DNA of 64,000 bases from Kosakonia quasisacchari (GCF_004331415.1 NZ_SJOP01000001.1:124001-188000); one strand, 5' to 3'. Shown: positions 7,427 to 16,343, counted from the first letter of the stretch. The notes: generated by a model not told the origin, from the sequence alone. A program made the numbers and translations.

Positions 7427-8921
7427 GTTGTTGGCGGCCAGCGTTTTTCTGGCGCTCAGTGTGGTCAGTGAAATGGCGCAGGCGGCTGGCGTTCTGACGA
7501 TTGGTCGTCGGGAAGACAGCACCACTTTTGATCCGATCAAATCGGCACAGAATGCGGATAACTGGGTCTTTTCCAACGTTTTTGATCCGCTGGTTCGCGT
7601 CGATAAAACCGGTACCAAACTGGAACCGGGCGTGGCGGAAAGCTGGACCATCTCCCCGGATGGCAAGGTCTATACCTTTAAAATTCGTGATACCAAATTT
7701 TCTGATGGCACACCGGTAAGCGCCAGCGATGCCGCCTTCAGCCTGCTGCGCATTCGTAGTGATGAAGGATCGCTCTGGCGTGATTCGTACAGCATTATTG
7801 ATAAAGCCGAAGCGCCGGATGCGCGCACGCTGGTGGTGACGCTGAAATCACCGTCTGCACCGTTCCTGTCGCAATTGGCGCTGCCGAACGCGTCGGTTAT
7901 TTCCGAGAAAGCGTTGAAAGCCGAAGGCGAAGAAACCTTCGCGGAAAAACCGGTCGGTTCCGGCGCGTTCAGCGTGAAAGAGTGGGTGCGCGGTGAAAAA
8001 ATCGTGCTGGTGAAGAACCCGAACTACTGGCAGGCGAAAAATGTCAGCCTTGATGAAGTCGACTGGCTGACCATCCCGGATGACAACACGCGCATGTTAA
8101 AAGTGCAGGCCGGCGAACTGGATGCCGCGCTGACGGTGCCGTTCTCGCGCATTGCCTCATTGCAAAAAGACAGCAACCTGAAGGTGGAACTGGATCCATC
8201 AACCCGCGAAGATCATTTGCTTATCAACCATTCGCACGGCGCGCTCGGCAAAGTGGAAGTGCGCCAGGCGCTGGATTTTGCCATCGATAAGGACGCGATT
8301 GTCAAAACCGTGACCTTCGGTTACGGCCAGGTGGCGAATTCGTATATTCCGGCCGGTGCGCTCTATCACTACAACGACAATCTGCGTCGCCCCTACGATC
8401 CAGAAAAAGCGAAACAGATGCTGAAAGCGGCGGGCGCTGGCGATTTGACGCTGAATTATGTGGTTAACGCCGGGGATGAAGTAGATGAGCAAATCGCCAT
8501 TTTGCTGCAACAGCAGCTGGCGAAAGCGGGCGTGAAGGTGAACTTGCAGAAAGTCGACCCGAGCCAGAGCTGGGATATGCTGGTGGCCGGTGAGTACGAT
8601 ATTTCGGTGATGTACTGGACCAACGACATTCTTGACCCGGATCAGAAGACCACCTTTGTGCTCGGTCATGACGCGAACATGAACTACATGACGCGTTATA
8701 AGAATGACAAAGTGAAAGCGCTGGTCGCGGCGGCGCGTGTCGAAATGGACGCGAAAAAACGCGAACAGATGTACATTGAGCTGCAAAAAATGGCGAAAGC
8801 CGATGTGAACTGGATTGATCTCTACTACAGCCCATACCGCAATGTGACCCGGAAGAATATTGAAGGCTTCTACCAGAACCCACTGGGACGCTTCTTCCTT
8901 GAAGATACGGTGAAAAAATAA
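7407..8921 (+). CDS. Periplasmic peptide-binding protein of the ABC importer (SBP family 5)
   Basis: A 504-residue extracytoplasmic binding protein. Residues 1-27 are a signal peptide ending in SEMAQA, with no lipobox, so it should be soluble in the periplasm. Family 5 traits follow: TTFDPIKSAQNADNWVFSNVFDPLV, the VAESWTISPDGKVYTFKIR core motif and PVGSGAFSVKEW. GAGGG at 7394-7398 sets the ATG at 7407 rather than the in-frame TTG before it. Last gene of the operon, followed by a GC hairpin. Ligand specificity within the di/oligopeptide, nickel and opine group cannot be read from sequence. Confidence 0.88.
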   Translation: MKHKQVKLLAASVFLALSVVSEMAQAAGVLTIGRREDSTTFDPIKSAQNADNWVFSNVFDPLVRVDKTGTKLEPGVAESWTISPDGKVYTFKIRDTKFSDGTPVSASDAAFSLLRIRSDEGSLWRDSYSIIDKAEAPDARTLVVTLKSPSAPFLSQLALPNASVISEKALKAEGEETFAEKPVGSGAFSVKEWVRGEKIVLVKNPNYWQAKNVSLDEVDWLTIPDDNTRMLKVQAGELDAALTVPFSRIASLQKDSNLKVELDPSTREDHLLINHSHGALGKVEVRQALDFAIDKDAIVKTVTFGYGQVANSYIPAGALYHYNDNLRRPYDPEKAKQMLKAAGAGDLTLNYVVNAGDEVDEQIAILLQQQLAKAGVKVNLQKVDPSQSWDMLVAGEYDISVMYWTNDILDPDQKTTFVLGHDANMNYMTRYKNDKVKALVAAARVEMDAKKREQMYIELQKMAKADVNWIDLYYSPYRNVTRKNIEGFYQNPLGRFFLEDTVKK

Positions 8922-8929
8922 ACCAGGCA

Positions 8930-8955
8930 GCCGGGTGCGCATTTCGCCACCCGGC
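8930..8955. terminator. Bidirectional terminator between the peptide operon and the Gate-domain gene
   Basis: GCCGGGTG (8930-8937) pairs perfectly with CACCCGGC (8948-8955) between two convergent genes. The T-run is weak on both strands, so it may be only partly efficient. Confidence 0.6.
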
Positions 8956-8961
8956 GTACGC

Positions 8962-9894
8962 TTAAAACATCATCGTATGCAAGACGGTACGCACCAGTAT
9001 CCCGACAATTGCGCCCGGCAGCGCAAAACGGAACAGGCGCACAAAGCGGCTGGCGATGCCGAGAAAAATACCGATACCGGGCAAGTCCAGCGTCTGCACC
9101 AGAAAGCCTGCCGAGGCGTTGATTTGCTCAGCCGTTAACTGCCCGTGCTGCACCATTTCAGACGCCACGCCGAAATACGCCGTTCCGCCCGCCAGACATT
9201 TGGTCAACGCCAGCAGCACATACACCGTGGAAATATGAAAAAACGACAGCAGTGGCGTGAGCAGTGTAGTCAACGCTTCCACTACGCCTGCGGCTTTCAA
9301 TAACCCGACCACCGTTAACGACAGCAGCAGCATCGGCAGCGAACCCAGCGACAAACGGATGGCATCTGCCCCGGCACCGTTAATCACCGCAATCAAACCC
9401 GCGCGTGGTTTATCTTTGTGTAATTCGCCCTCTTCGTCGCGCAGGCTGGCAGCAGACAGTTTTCGCCCTGACACATAGTATGTCAGCGTGGATGCGGCAA
9501 GCCCGCCGATAAGCGAAATCACAATCGCCATCCCCCAGTGCAGGCCGAACGGTGTCAGCGGATAAAAGACGTTGGCTTGTCCCATCGCGAACAACATCGC
9601 CAGCGTGGCGGCGAGATGGCGGTCGGAGGTGCCTCTTCTTTCCATAATCGCCAGGGCGGCGAGAGGGGCGGCGAAACTAACAAAGTTGAGCTGGATAAGG
9701 GCGAAAATCCCCATTCCGCTGATGCCAAAAGGTTTCAGTATGGGGGAAGTGAGGCGCACGATGCCATCTAAAACACCTTTCTCTTCCAGGTATTTCATCA
9801 TGATGAGCATCACCACCATGATGGGCAGCAAGGTATACAACGCAACATCTACGGAAACCTTGCCCGCCGACATGATGATTTCAATAATATTCAT
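8962..9894 (-). CDS. Nucleoside-recognition (Gate) domain integral membrane protein
   Basis: A 310-residue inner-membrane protein with about eight hydrophobic helices in two similar halves, each carrying the Gate fold seen in spore maturation proteins SpmA/B and in nucleoside and ferrous-iron transporters. The repeated GIG/GMGIF and TPxL patterns (LTSPILKPFGISGMGIFALIQ; LTTLLTPLLSFFHISTVYVLL) mark the halves. A GGAG box sits 8 bases before the ATG. It is transcribed alone and away from the next gene. Its substrate is unknown. Confidence 0.75.
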   Translation of the reverse strand: MNIIEIIMSAGKVSVDVALYTLLPIMVVMLIMMKYLEEKGVLDGIVRLTSPILKPFGISGMGIFALIQLNFVSFAAPLAALAIMERRGTSDRHLAATLAMLFAMGQANVFYPLTPFGLHWGMAIVISLIGGLAASTLTYYVSGRKLSAASLRDEEGELHKDKPRAGLIAVINGAGADAIRLSLGSLPMLLLSLTVVGLLKAAGVVEALTTLLTPLLSFFHISTVYVLLALTKCLAGGTAYFGVASEMVQHGQLTAEQINASAGFLVQTLDLPGIGIFLGIASRFVRLFRFALPGAIVGILVRTVLHTMMF

Positions 9895-10250
9895 TACTGA
9901 CTCCGGTGAATGTTTTCACCGATATAGTACACCCGGCAACGGTTTGACCGCCGCTTTCACCCCATTGTATTTACTTATTTTCTTCCTTAACTGACGGGGT
10001 TTTCCGCGCGATGTGATTTACCAGAGCAGGCGTTAAATCAGCATAAAAAAATGGCATCCTGCTGAAAACGAAAAATATAACGGCGTCAGACTGAGTAAAA
10101 AAGCCTAAATCAGGCAAAAAATCTGGGTGGCTAAATTATCCATTTGAGCGCAAAGAAAATTTCGCTTAACGATCGTCTCACGGTGCCGATAACGTTTTCT
10201 GGAACGTAGTTTCATGCATTGGGCGGAACAGGATTCTTTCGAGGTTGCCG
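9895..10250. other. Divergent promoter region
   Basis: This 356-base gap separates two genes that read away from each other and should hold both promoters. A CGGTGAA/TTCACCG hairpin lies close to the Gate-domain gene (about 9903-9920). Nothing coding was seen. Confidence 0.5.
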
Positions 10251-11552
10251 ATGGGACTGAATATTTTTAAAGCACACAAGCAAAAAAAAGAAGCTGAAGA
10301 GATTGTGGTGGATGCGCGTTTTAAAGCGCGGCTGGCGGAAGAAGGGCTCGAAGAAGCCAGAAATACATCGTCAACGCTCATCAACACCTTGCTCGATCAA
10401 AAGAAACGCTACGCGGATGACGTTATCCCGGATGCCTTGTCCGTACTCGAGAAGTGCCAAAAAGTGAACCGGCTGGAGACCAAAGTCTCGCAGGATGTGT
10501 TAGATAATTTTGCCCGCTACGATGCGCCGCAGTTGCAAACTGAATCGGTAAAAATGACCGAAATTATTGGTACTGGCGTGAAAGGTACGGCGACCGGCGC
10601 GGCGCTCGCGCTTGGCTCAATGAGCGCGGTTTCGACGTTCGGCGCAGCGTCTACCGGCACCGCCATTGCCTCGCTTTCTGGCGCTGCCGCCAGTAATGCC
10701 ACCCTGGCCTGGTTTGGCGGCGGCGCGCTTTCTGCAGGCGGCGCAGGGATCGCCGGTGGCACTATGGTGCTGGGCGGCATTGTGCTGGCACCGGTCGCCA
10801 TTTTCGCGATGATGAAATACAGCCAGAATGCGGAAAAAAAGCTGACCGAAGCGTATGAATATCGCAGTGCGGTCAACAAAGAAGTGGCGAAAATCAATGC
10901 GGTGATCGAAGTGGCGCAGGCCATTAACCAGCATATTTCGCTGTATGCCTCGACCATTGAAGGCATTGCGAAGCGCCTGAAGACAAGTTACCAGATGCTG
11001 GATCAGGCGCTGTCAGCTAACGTTGCACACGAACGTGTCGTTTTCCTGAAGCTTCAGACCGTGCTGCTGGTGAAAGCGATGAAACAGTTGCTGGCGATAC
11101 GCCTGGTGGATGATCAAAATAGCCCGACGCCGGAATCCGTGACGGTGGTGTCCCATGCTCAGGCCTTCACCGAGGAGCGTGTGAATACGCTGGTGACAAA
11201 CCTGATTGCGGCAAATGCACCACTGACAACGGTCAACGATGTCTCTTCTCTTACCCCTGGCGAGCAGAGCGCGCTCTATTTTTGGCTGGCTGACAGCCAG
11301 CGGCGCAAAGCAACTGCTGATGATGAACCTTCGTTTCTGCTGTGGATGGTGCTGTGCCTTCTTTTTGGCGGTCTGGGATATTACCTGCACAGCATTGCGT
11401 GGACTTACACCTCGCTTGTCGCCTTTTTGTTCAGTTTCACCGGCTTTTCCGGGGCGTTAGGTTGTCTGTTTAATTTTGACAGCTCAGGTCTGGTGGGAAC
11501 GGGCATTCTGGCCCTGATGGGCTACGCAGCTTATTTATTCTGGTGGGCATAA
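10251..11552 (+). CDS. Unrecognised membrane protein with Gly/Ala-rich hydrophobic hairpin and C-terminal helices
   Basis: A 433-residue protein I cannot name. Residues 1-100 are charged and helical (coiled-coil-like). Residues 107-188 are a long Gly/Ala/Ser-rich apolar stretch (for example GTATGAALALGSMSAVSTFG and FGGGALSAGGAGIAGGTMVL), with glycine-zipper-like packing typical of membrane-inserting hairpins. Residues 190-290 are again amphipathic helices, and 361-432 hold three or four membrane helices. There is no signal peptide. The ATG at 10251 follows GAGG by six bases. It is separated by one base from a small coiled-coil gene, so the two form an operon. Pore formation or membrane remodelling is a guess from composition. 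Confidence 0.7.
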   Translation: MGLNIFKAHKQKKEAEEIVVDARFKARLAEEGLEEARNTSSTLINTLLDQKKRYADDVIPDALSVLEKCQKVNRLETKVSQDVLDNFARYDAPQLQTESVKMTEIIGTGVKGTATGAALALGSMSAVSTFGAASTGTAIASLSGAAASNATLAWFGGGALSAGGAGIAGGTMVLGGIVLAPVAIFAMMKYSQNAEKKLTEAYEYRSAVNKEVAKINAVIEVAQAINQHISLYASTIEGIAKRLKTSYQMLDQALSANVAHERVVFLKLQTVLLVKAMKQLLAIRLVDDQNSPTPESVTVVSHAQAFTEERVNTLVTNLIAANAPLTTVNDVSSLTPGEQSALYFWLADSQRRKATADDEPSFLLWMVLCLLFGGLGYYLHSIAWTYTSLVAFLFSFTGFSGALGCLFNFDSSGLVGTGILALMGYAAYLFWWA

Positions 11553-11553
11553 T

Positions 11554-11958
11554 ATGAAAGCACTGTTTAACGCCTCGAAAGTGGCGGCAAAAGCGTCGCC
11601 GTTACAAGCGGCATCGGCGGCGAAAGAGATTTTTGATGCCTGGCGTGATTTACAAAAATACCGTGCGGAACAGGAAACGGTTCGCCATCAAATTACCCAG
11701 GAGACCGAAGTACAAATTGCGCGTATTCAGGCGCAGAAAGAGGTGTTGTTGCAGGCGTTAAATCAGGATTTCGCGCTGCGCCAGACCTCGCTTACCCAGA
11801 CGTTTGCTGTGCTGGAGAAGGCGCTGGAAAGTAACAATCTGGAACTGTTAGATAAATCGTTAGGTGCGATTGTTGCCATCACGCAGCAATCTTCTGTGGT
11901 GTCGCTGAAATCGTTACATGCCACATTGCAGGACAGCCGCAACGTTATCGATATTTAA
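11554..11958 (+). CDS. Unrecognised small coiled-coil protein, partner of the preceding gene
   Basis: A 134-residue soluble protein, nearly all helical. Residues 25-75 are rich in Gln/Glu/Arg with heptad spacing (KYRAEQETVRHQITQETEV and on), and the tail is a second helical segment. The start lies one base after the stop of the membrane-protein gene and has only a weak ribosome binding site, so translation is probably coupled. It could bind the coiled-coil ends of that protein. No known family was recognised. Confidence 0.65.
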   Translation: MKALFNASKVAAKASPLQAASAAKEIFDAWRDLQKYRAEQETVRHQITQETEVQIARIQAQKEVLLQALNQDFALRQTSLTQTFAVLEKALESNNLELLDKSLGAIVAITQQSSVVSLKSLHATLQDSRNVIDI

Positions 11959-11963
11959 GCTCT

Positions 11964-11999
11964 CTTCGCGCCAGAACAGTGTCACGTTCTGGCGCGAAG
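11964..11999. terminator. Strong bidirectional hairpin terminator
   Basis: Fourteen-base arms (CTTCGCGCCAGAAC / GTTCTGGCGCGAAG) are perfectly complementary around an 8-base loop, placed between the two-gene operon and the convergent iron transporter operon. Confidence 0.75.
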
Positions 12000-12003
12000 G
12001 CTT

Positions 12004-12762
12004 TCATAAAAAGTGGATATGTTTTTTGCCGTGATCGGGTGATATCTCAATGCGTGCCCGCACCTGAAACACCTCAGCCAGCATCGCTTCCGTGAGCACA
12101 TCATCCGGCGTACCACGCGCCACAATCTGCCCTTTTTGCATCACGATCAGCGCATCGCAGAACATGGCCGCGTGGTTTAGATCATGAATCGCGACAATGC
12201 TGGTCACCGGCAGTTCGCTTATCAGGCGCATTAACTGCATTTGATGATGGATGTCGAGATGGTTGGTGGGTTCGTCGAGCAAAATCTCGCTCGGCGCTTG
12301 CGCCAGTGCGCGGGCAATATGGACTCGCTGGCGTTCGCCACCGGAGAGGCTTTGCCAGCCCTGCTCGCTGTGTTCCAGCATACCTACGCGTTCAAGCGCT
12401 GCCGCTACTATTTCATCATCGCTGTGCGACCACGAGCTAAACGGCGAGTGGTGCGGAATGCGCCCCAGCTTCACCACATCACGCACGCGAATATTGGCCT
12501 CGGTCGCTGCATGTTGCTCCACAAACGCCACACGCTTTGCCAGTGCTTTCTTTCTCAGCGTCGCGACATTGCGGCCATCCAGCATCACGCTGCCATCATC
12601 CGGACGGCGCAATCCGGCCAGAATACGCAGCAGCGAGGATTTCCCCGAACCATTCGGCCCCAGCAGGCCCAATGTTTGGCCCTTTGCCACTTCGAGCGAG
12701 ACGTTATCGACGATGGTTTTTTTCCCTGCCCGCCAGCAGAGATTTTTGGCGCTGATACTCAT
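12004..12762 (-). CDS. Iron-siderophore ABC transporter ATP-binding protein (FecE/FepC family)
   Basis: A 252-residue ATPase with Walker A GPNGSGKSS, signature LSGGERQR, Walker B EILLDEPTNHLD and H-loop AIHDLNHAAM, the pattern of FecE, FepC and BtuD. AAGGAGA eight bases upstream fixes the start at 12762, and the start overlaps the permease stop. It is the last gene of a binding protein-permease-ATPase operon that opens at a Fur-box region, so iron-chelate import is likely; the siderophore is not known. Confidence 0.85.
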   Translation of the reverse strand: MSISAKNLCWRAGKKTIVDNVSLEVAKGQTLGLLGPNGSGKSSLLRILAGLRRPDDGSVMLDGRNVATLRKKALAKRVAFVEQHAATEANIRVRDVVKLGRIPHHSPFSSWSHSDDEIVAAALERVGMLEHSEQGWQSLSGGERQRVHIARALAQAPSEILLDEPTNHLDIHHQMQLMRLISELPVTSIVAIHDLNHAAMFCDALIVMQKGQIVARGTPDDVLTEAMLAEVFQVRARIEISPDHGKKHIHFL

Positions 12763-13799
12763 GCGAATCTCCTTGAACGATAGAGAATAACCGCGAAGAA
12801 CGGCACGCCGACCAGTGCGGTGACCACGCCAACCGGCAGGCTTTGCGGCGCAATCAGCGTGCGCGAGGCAATATCCGCCAGCACCATCAAAATTGCGCCG
12901 GCCATCGCACACGCCACCAGTAACTGGCGGTGCAGCGGCCCAATGAAATAGCGCATCACATGCGGCACCACAAGACCCACAAAGCCAATGGAACCCGCCA
13001 TGCTGACGATGGTGGCAGTGATGAGGGCAGTGACGGAAAAGAGAATCAAACGTACCGCGCCCACCGGAATACCCAGCGATGCGGCAGCGTCGTCACCAAA
13101 GGTAAAGGCATCCAACGCTTTGGCGTGGTACAGGCACGCCAGCAGACCAATAATGACGACGACCAATACCAACTGAAATTCCGGCCAGCGTACGCCGCTG
13201 AAACTGCCCAGCAGCCAGAACATCACATCCCGCGCTTGCTGCGCACTGGCGGACGTGCTGATGCTATATGCGGTAATGGCGTTGAAAAGCTGGGAAGCCG
13301 CGACCCCGGCGAGGATGGTGCGTTCGTTGCCACCGCGCGCGCCGTTAGTCAGCACCGCGACAAACAAAAATGCGGCAAACGCGCCGACAAATGCCCCGGC
13401 GGAGAGCGACACCGCGCCCGCGCCGAGACCTAACACCACCACCGACACCGCGCCGGTAGACGCCCCGGCGGAAACGCCCAACACATAGGGTTCTGCCAGC
13501 GCGTTTTTCAACAGGCTTTGCAGCACCGCGCCGCAAATCGCCAGCCCGGCACCACAGCAGGCGGCGACCAGCGCGCGACTCAGGCGGAAGTCCCAAATCA
13601 CCGTTTCATGGATACGGTTTAGCGGCTCACTGGTCAGCCCCAGCTTATTGCTTACAGCGTAAAAGGTGGTTCGTAGCGGAATGGCGAGTTCGCCAACACC
13701 AACGCTGACGGCAATCACCAGCCCGAGCAGCAATAGCGATAACAGCAGTAATGCAACACGCTGCACTTTTTTTAGCGCAGTCGAGGAGGGCGTGGTCAT
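12759..13799 (-). CDS. Iron-siderophore ABC transporter permease (FecCD family)
   Basis: A 346-residue permease with about ten helices. Family marks include FRLSRALVAACCGAGLAICGAVLQSL, the turn PLAEP-like NALAEPYVLGVSAGAS, and SMAGSIGFVGLVVPHVMRYFIG followed by LLVACAMAGAILMVLADIASR. A single permease gene is present, so the channel should be a homodimer, as in BtuC. Gene ends overlap on both sides by four bases, showing a tightly coupled operon. Confidence 0.87.
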   Translation of the reverse strand: MTTPSSTALKKVQRVALLLLSLLLLGLVIAVSVGVGELAIPLRTTFYAVSNKLGLTSEPLNRIHETVIWDFRLSRALVAACCGAGLAICGAVLQSLLKNALAEPYVLGVSAGASTGAVSVVVLGLGAGAVSLSAGAFVGAFAAFLFVAVLTNGARGGNERTILAGVAASQLFNAITAYSISTSASAQQARDVMFWLLGSFSGVRWPEFQLVLVVVIIGLLACLYHAKALDAFTFGDDAAASLGIPVGAVRLILFSVTALITATIVSMAGSIGFVGLVVPHVMRYFIGPLHRQLLVACAMAGAILMVLADIASRTLIAPQSLPVGVVTALVGVPFFAVILYRSRRFA

Positions 13800-14812
13800 T
13801 TATCCAGCCCCAGCTTCTCCAGTTGTTCACCAACTTGCTCTGCGCCGTAGAAAGTGCGGATGGTCGGATTCATCGCCTGACCGTCCATCACCACGATATG
13901 GCCTTTCTTCACTGCCTCAAGCTGGCTGACCGCCGGATCGCTTTTCAGGAATTTGATCTTCTCTTGCGCATTGTCCAGCGCCCAGCGGTTACGATCGAGG
14001 CTCGAGACAACAATCACGTCCGGGTTAGCGGCGATAATGCTTTCCCAACTGAGCGTCGGCCACTCGCTTTCCGAGGTGATGGCGCTGTGCCCGCCAAGCA
14101 GGTTGGCGATATAACCAGAGGCGCTATTTTTGCCGCCGACATACGCATCTGCCGAGGGCGACGCGCTGGAGAACCAGAAGACAAATGACAGGTTTTTCTT
14201 ACCGTGGCCGAACGTGCTGCGCAGCGCATCTTCACGCTGTTTGAACTCGGCAATCAGCTTCTCGCCTCGCTCTTGCACATCAAAAATTTCTGCCAGATCG
14301 CTGATCTCTTTGTAGAGCAATGACGGGTTCCATAAGGTATGGCGGCTGCCGTAAATATCACCGTTATCTTGTTTGGTTGCGCAGACGCCTGGCGAGAGGT
14401 AACTGTTTGCGCCAATGGCGGACAAATCTTCGCGCTTCGCCACTTTACTGTCTGGCCCCAGCAGGATCGGCAATTGAGCGACCACGAAATCCGGCTCCTG
14501 GGCAATGATCGACTCAAGCGTAGGGATCTCAACCGTCAGCACTTTGACTTTGGCATTCTGCGCAGCCAGTTGCGGCAGCACTTTGGTCGGCCAAAACGCG
14601 CTGGCGACCATTTTGTCCTGCAAGCCGAGCAGCAGCATGATCTCTGCCGTGTTTTGCCCCAGCGCCACCACGCGCTGTGGTGCTTTGTCGAACGTAACCT
14701 GCACACCGCAGTTTTCAATGGTCAACGGATAATGGGTGGCTTGCGCCAGTGCTGAACCCGCAAACAACATCCCCAGTACAAACAACGATTTTTTAAACAT
14801 TTGCATCATCAT
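13796..14812 (-). CDS. Periplasmic siderophore-iron binding protein (FecB/FhuD fold)
   Basis: About 338 residues with an N-terminal signal peptide (FKKSLFVLGMLFAGSALAQA) and the two-lobed class III binding-protein pattern: PQRVVALGQNTAEIMLLLG, TLESIIAQEPDFVVAQ, then WESIIAANPDVIVVSS. Cys residues near 31 and in PGVCATK could form a disulfide. Three consecutive ATG codons (14812, 14809, 14806) are possible starts; CAGGG lies closest to 14812 and is best spaced for 14806. First gene of the iron importer operon, opposite an MFS transporter across a Fur box. Confidence 0.83.
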   Translation of the reverse strand: MMMQMFKKSLFVLGMLFAGSALAQATHYPLTIENCGVQVTFDKAPQRVVALGQNTAEIMLLLGLQDKMVASAFWPTKVLPQLAAQNAKVKVLTVEIPTLESIIAQEPDFVVAQLPILLGPDSKVAKREDLSAIGANSYLSPGVCATKQDNGDIYGSRHTLWNPSLLYKEISDLAEIFDVQERGEKLIAEFKQREDALRSTFGHGKKNLSFVFWFSSASPSADAYVGGKNSASGYIANLLGGHSAITSESEWPTLSWESIIAANPDVIVVSSLDRNRWALDNAQEKIKFLKSDPAVSQLEAVKKGHIVVMDGQAMNPTIRTFYGAEQVGEQLEKLGLDK

Positions 14813-14835
14813 GACCCTGGACAATTATTGGCATT

Positions 14836-14854
14836 GTAAATGAAAATCATTCTT
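14836..14854. promoter_or_regulatory. Fur box between iron importer operon and MFS gene
   Basis: GTAAATGAAAATCATTCTT agrees with the 19-base Fur consensus at 14 positions, including the AATGA and TCATT cores. It lies 24 bases before the binding-protein start, so iron repression of that operon is likely; the MFS gene starts 150 bases the other way and may share it. Confidence 0.7.
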
Positions 14855-15006
14855 ATGGCGGCTCTTATACCGAGCGGCATGAGCCTTGTCAATATGGGGA
14901 ATTACCAATGAAAACCCTGCATAAAGTGCGGGATTAAAGAGAGTTGCCAGCAGGAAATTTCCCCGGTATTAAAGACCCTTGCGCGTTTTGCTGACCTGGA
15001 CACTTC

Positions 15007-16248
15007 ATGCTTGCCCAAATTTCTGCCCCGTCGAAAGTGACATCGCCGTACCTGCTCGCGGGGAGCCAGCTGATTTTTAATATCGGTTTTTATGCTGTGG
15101 TGCCGTTTCTGGCGATCTATCTACGCGACGATTTACTGCTTTCCGGCTCGTTGATTGGCTTGATCATCGGCCTGCGTACCTTCTGCCAGCAGGGAATGTT
15201 TCTGTTAGGCGGCGCGTTATCCGATCGCTTCGGCGCAAGGATCATCATTCTGTGCGGTTGTGTGGTGCGGATAAGCGGATATTTGCTGTTGGCGTTTGGC
15301 GGGGAGCTGGTGCCGGTGGTGCTGGGCGCCTGTTTAACCGGTGTTGGCGGGGCGCTGTTTTCTCCATCCATCGAAGCGCTGCTGGCGAAAGCGGGCACGC
15401 AGAGTGAAAAAGCGGGAAAGCGCAGCCGCGCGGAGTGGTTCGCGTTGTTCGCCATTTGCGGTGAACTGGGCACGGTGCTTGGGCCGTTGCTGGGTTCGCT
15501 GCTTGCCGGTTTTGGTTTCCAGCGCGTGGCGCTTGCCGGTGCGGGCGTGTTTGTGGTGGCGCTGCTGGTGCTCTTTTTCTGCCTGCCAGGCGGCAACGGG
15601 AAAACGGACGCGCTGCATGTGCTGCCGTGGTGGAAAACCTTTCGCAAACCGCGTTTTGTCGCCTTTATGGTGGCTTACAGCGCCTATCTGTTCAGCTATA
15701 ACCAGCTTTACCTGGCGTTGCCGGTTGAACTGAGCCGCTCGGGCAGCAGCGAGAAAACCCTCGGCCCGCTTTTTATGCTGGCTTCGGTGCTCATCATCAC
15801 GTTACAGATGCCGCTGGCGCGGTTTGCCCGCCGTGTTGGGGCGGCGCGCATGTTGCCGGTGGGGTTTGCGTTACTGGCCGCGTCATTTATTAGCGTCGCG
15901 CTGTTTGCGGCGACACCCGCGCCGGAAAACTGGCAACGCTACGTGCCGGCTGCCTGCATGGTAACGCTGTTAACGCTCGGGCAAATGGTGATTGTTCCGG
16001 TGGGGAAAGATCTGGTGCCGTGGTTTGCGGATAACCAGAACCTCGGCGCACATTATGGCGCGTTGGCTTCAATGGGGGGCGTGACGGTGCTGGTGGGTAA
16101 TTTCCTGTTAGGCGGGCAACTGGATAACGCGCTGACCCCTTCTGGCGCGGCGAGTGTCGCTTGGTTGTGGCTGGCGCTGATCCCGCTGCTCAGCGCACTG
16201 GCCATGATATTTATCTGCCGCCCGATGGCGCAACACACCGAGCGTTAG
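15007..16248 (+). CDS. MFS transporter, probably siderophore-linked
   Basis: A 413-residue twelve-helix major facilitator. The motif A-like loop GGALSDRFGARIIIL follows helix 2, and the C-terminal half starts with FMVAYSAYLFSYNQLYLALP. It faces the iron-chelate ABC operon across a shared Fur-box region. MFS proteins in this position usually export or import a siderophore (compare EntS, AlcS), but no sequence feature settles direction or substrate. Its stop overlaps the convergent yoaK-like gene by three bases. Confidence 0.75.
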   Translation: MLAQISAPSKVTSPYLLAGSQLIFNIGFYAVVPFLAIYLRDDLLLSGSLIGLIIGLRTFCQQGMFLLGGALSDRFGARIIILCGCVVRISGYLLLAFGGELVPVVLGACLTGVGGALFSPSIEALLAKAGTQSEKAGKRSRAEWFALFAICGELGTVLGPLLGSLLAGFGFQRVALAGAGVFVVALLVLFFCLPGGNGKTDALHVLPWWKTFRKPRFVAFMVAYSAYLFSYNQLYLALPVELSRSGSSEKTLGPLFMLASVLIITLQMPLARFARRVGAARMLPVGFALLAASFISVALFAATPAPENWQRYVPAACMVTLLTLGQMVIVPVGKDLVPWFADNQNLGAHYGALASMGGVTVLVGNFLLGGQLDNALTPSGAASVAWLWLALIPLLSALAMIFICRPMAQHTER

Positions 16249-16343
16249 CTGCCCGGTGTGGCGTAACCGCCAACGATAAACCACGTCAGAAAAGCGACGG
16301 CGACAATAAAAACCAGGATAGGAAACGCAATACCAATTCTCAT
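16245..16343 (-). CDS. yoaK: YoaK-like 32-residue inner-membrane small protein
   Basis: The peptide starts MRIGIAFPILVFIVAVAFL and ends in WFIVGGYATPGS. As I remember it, E. coli YoaK is a 32-residue one-helix membrane protein that starts MRIGIIFPVVIF and ends FIGGYAAPGA, so length and both ends agree. A GAGGTG box precedes the ATG. The downstream partner yoaJ of E. coli is not seen, since the MFS gene overlaps the 3' end. Function is unknown. Confidence 0.8.
   Translation of the reverse strand: MRIGIAFPILVFIVAVAFLTWFIVGGYATPGS

Noticed and set aside
8199..8942. 247-codon minus-strand frame opposite the peptide-binding protein
   Set aside because: His/Arg/Val-rich antisense shadow of a conserved gene; no family features.
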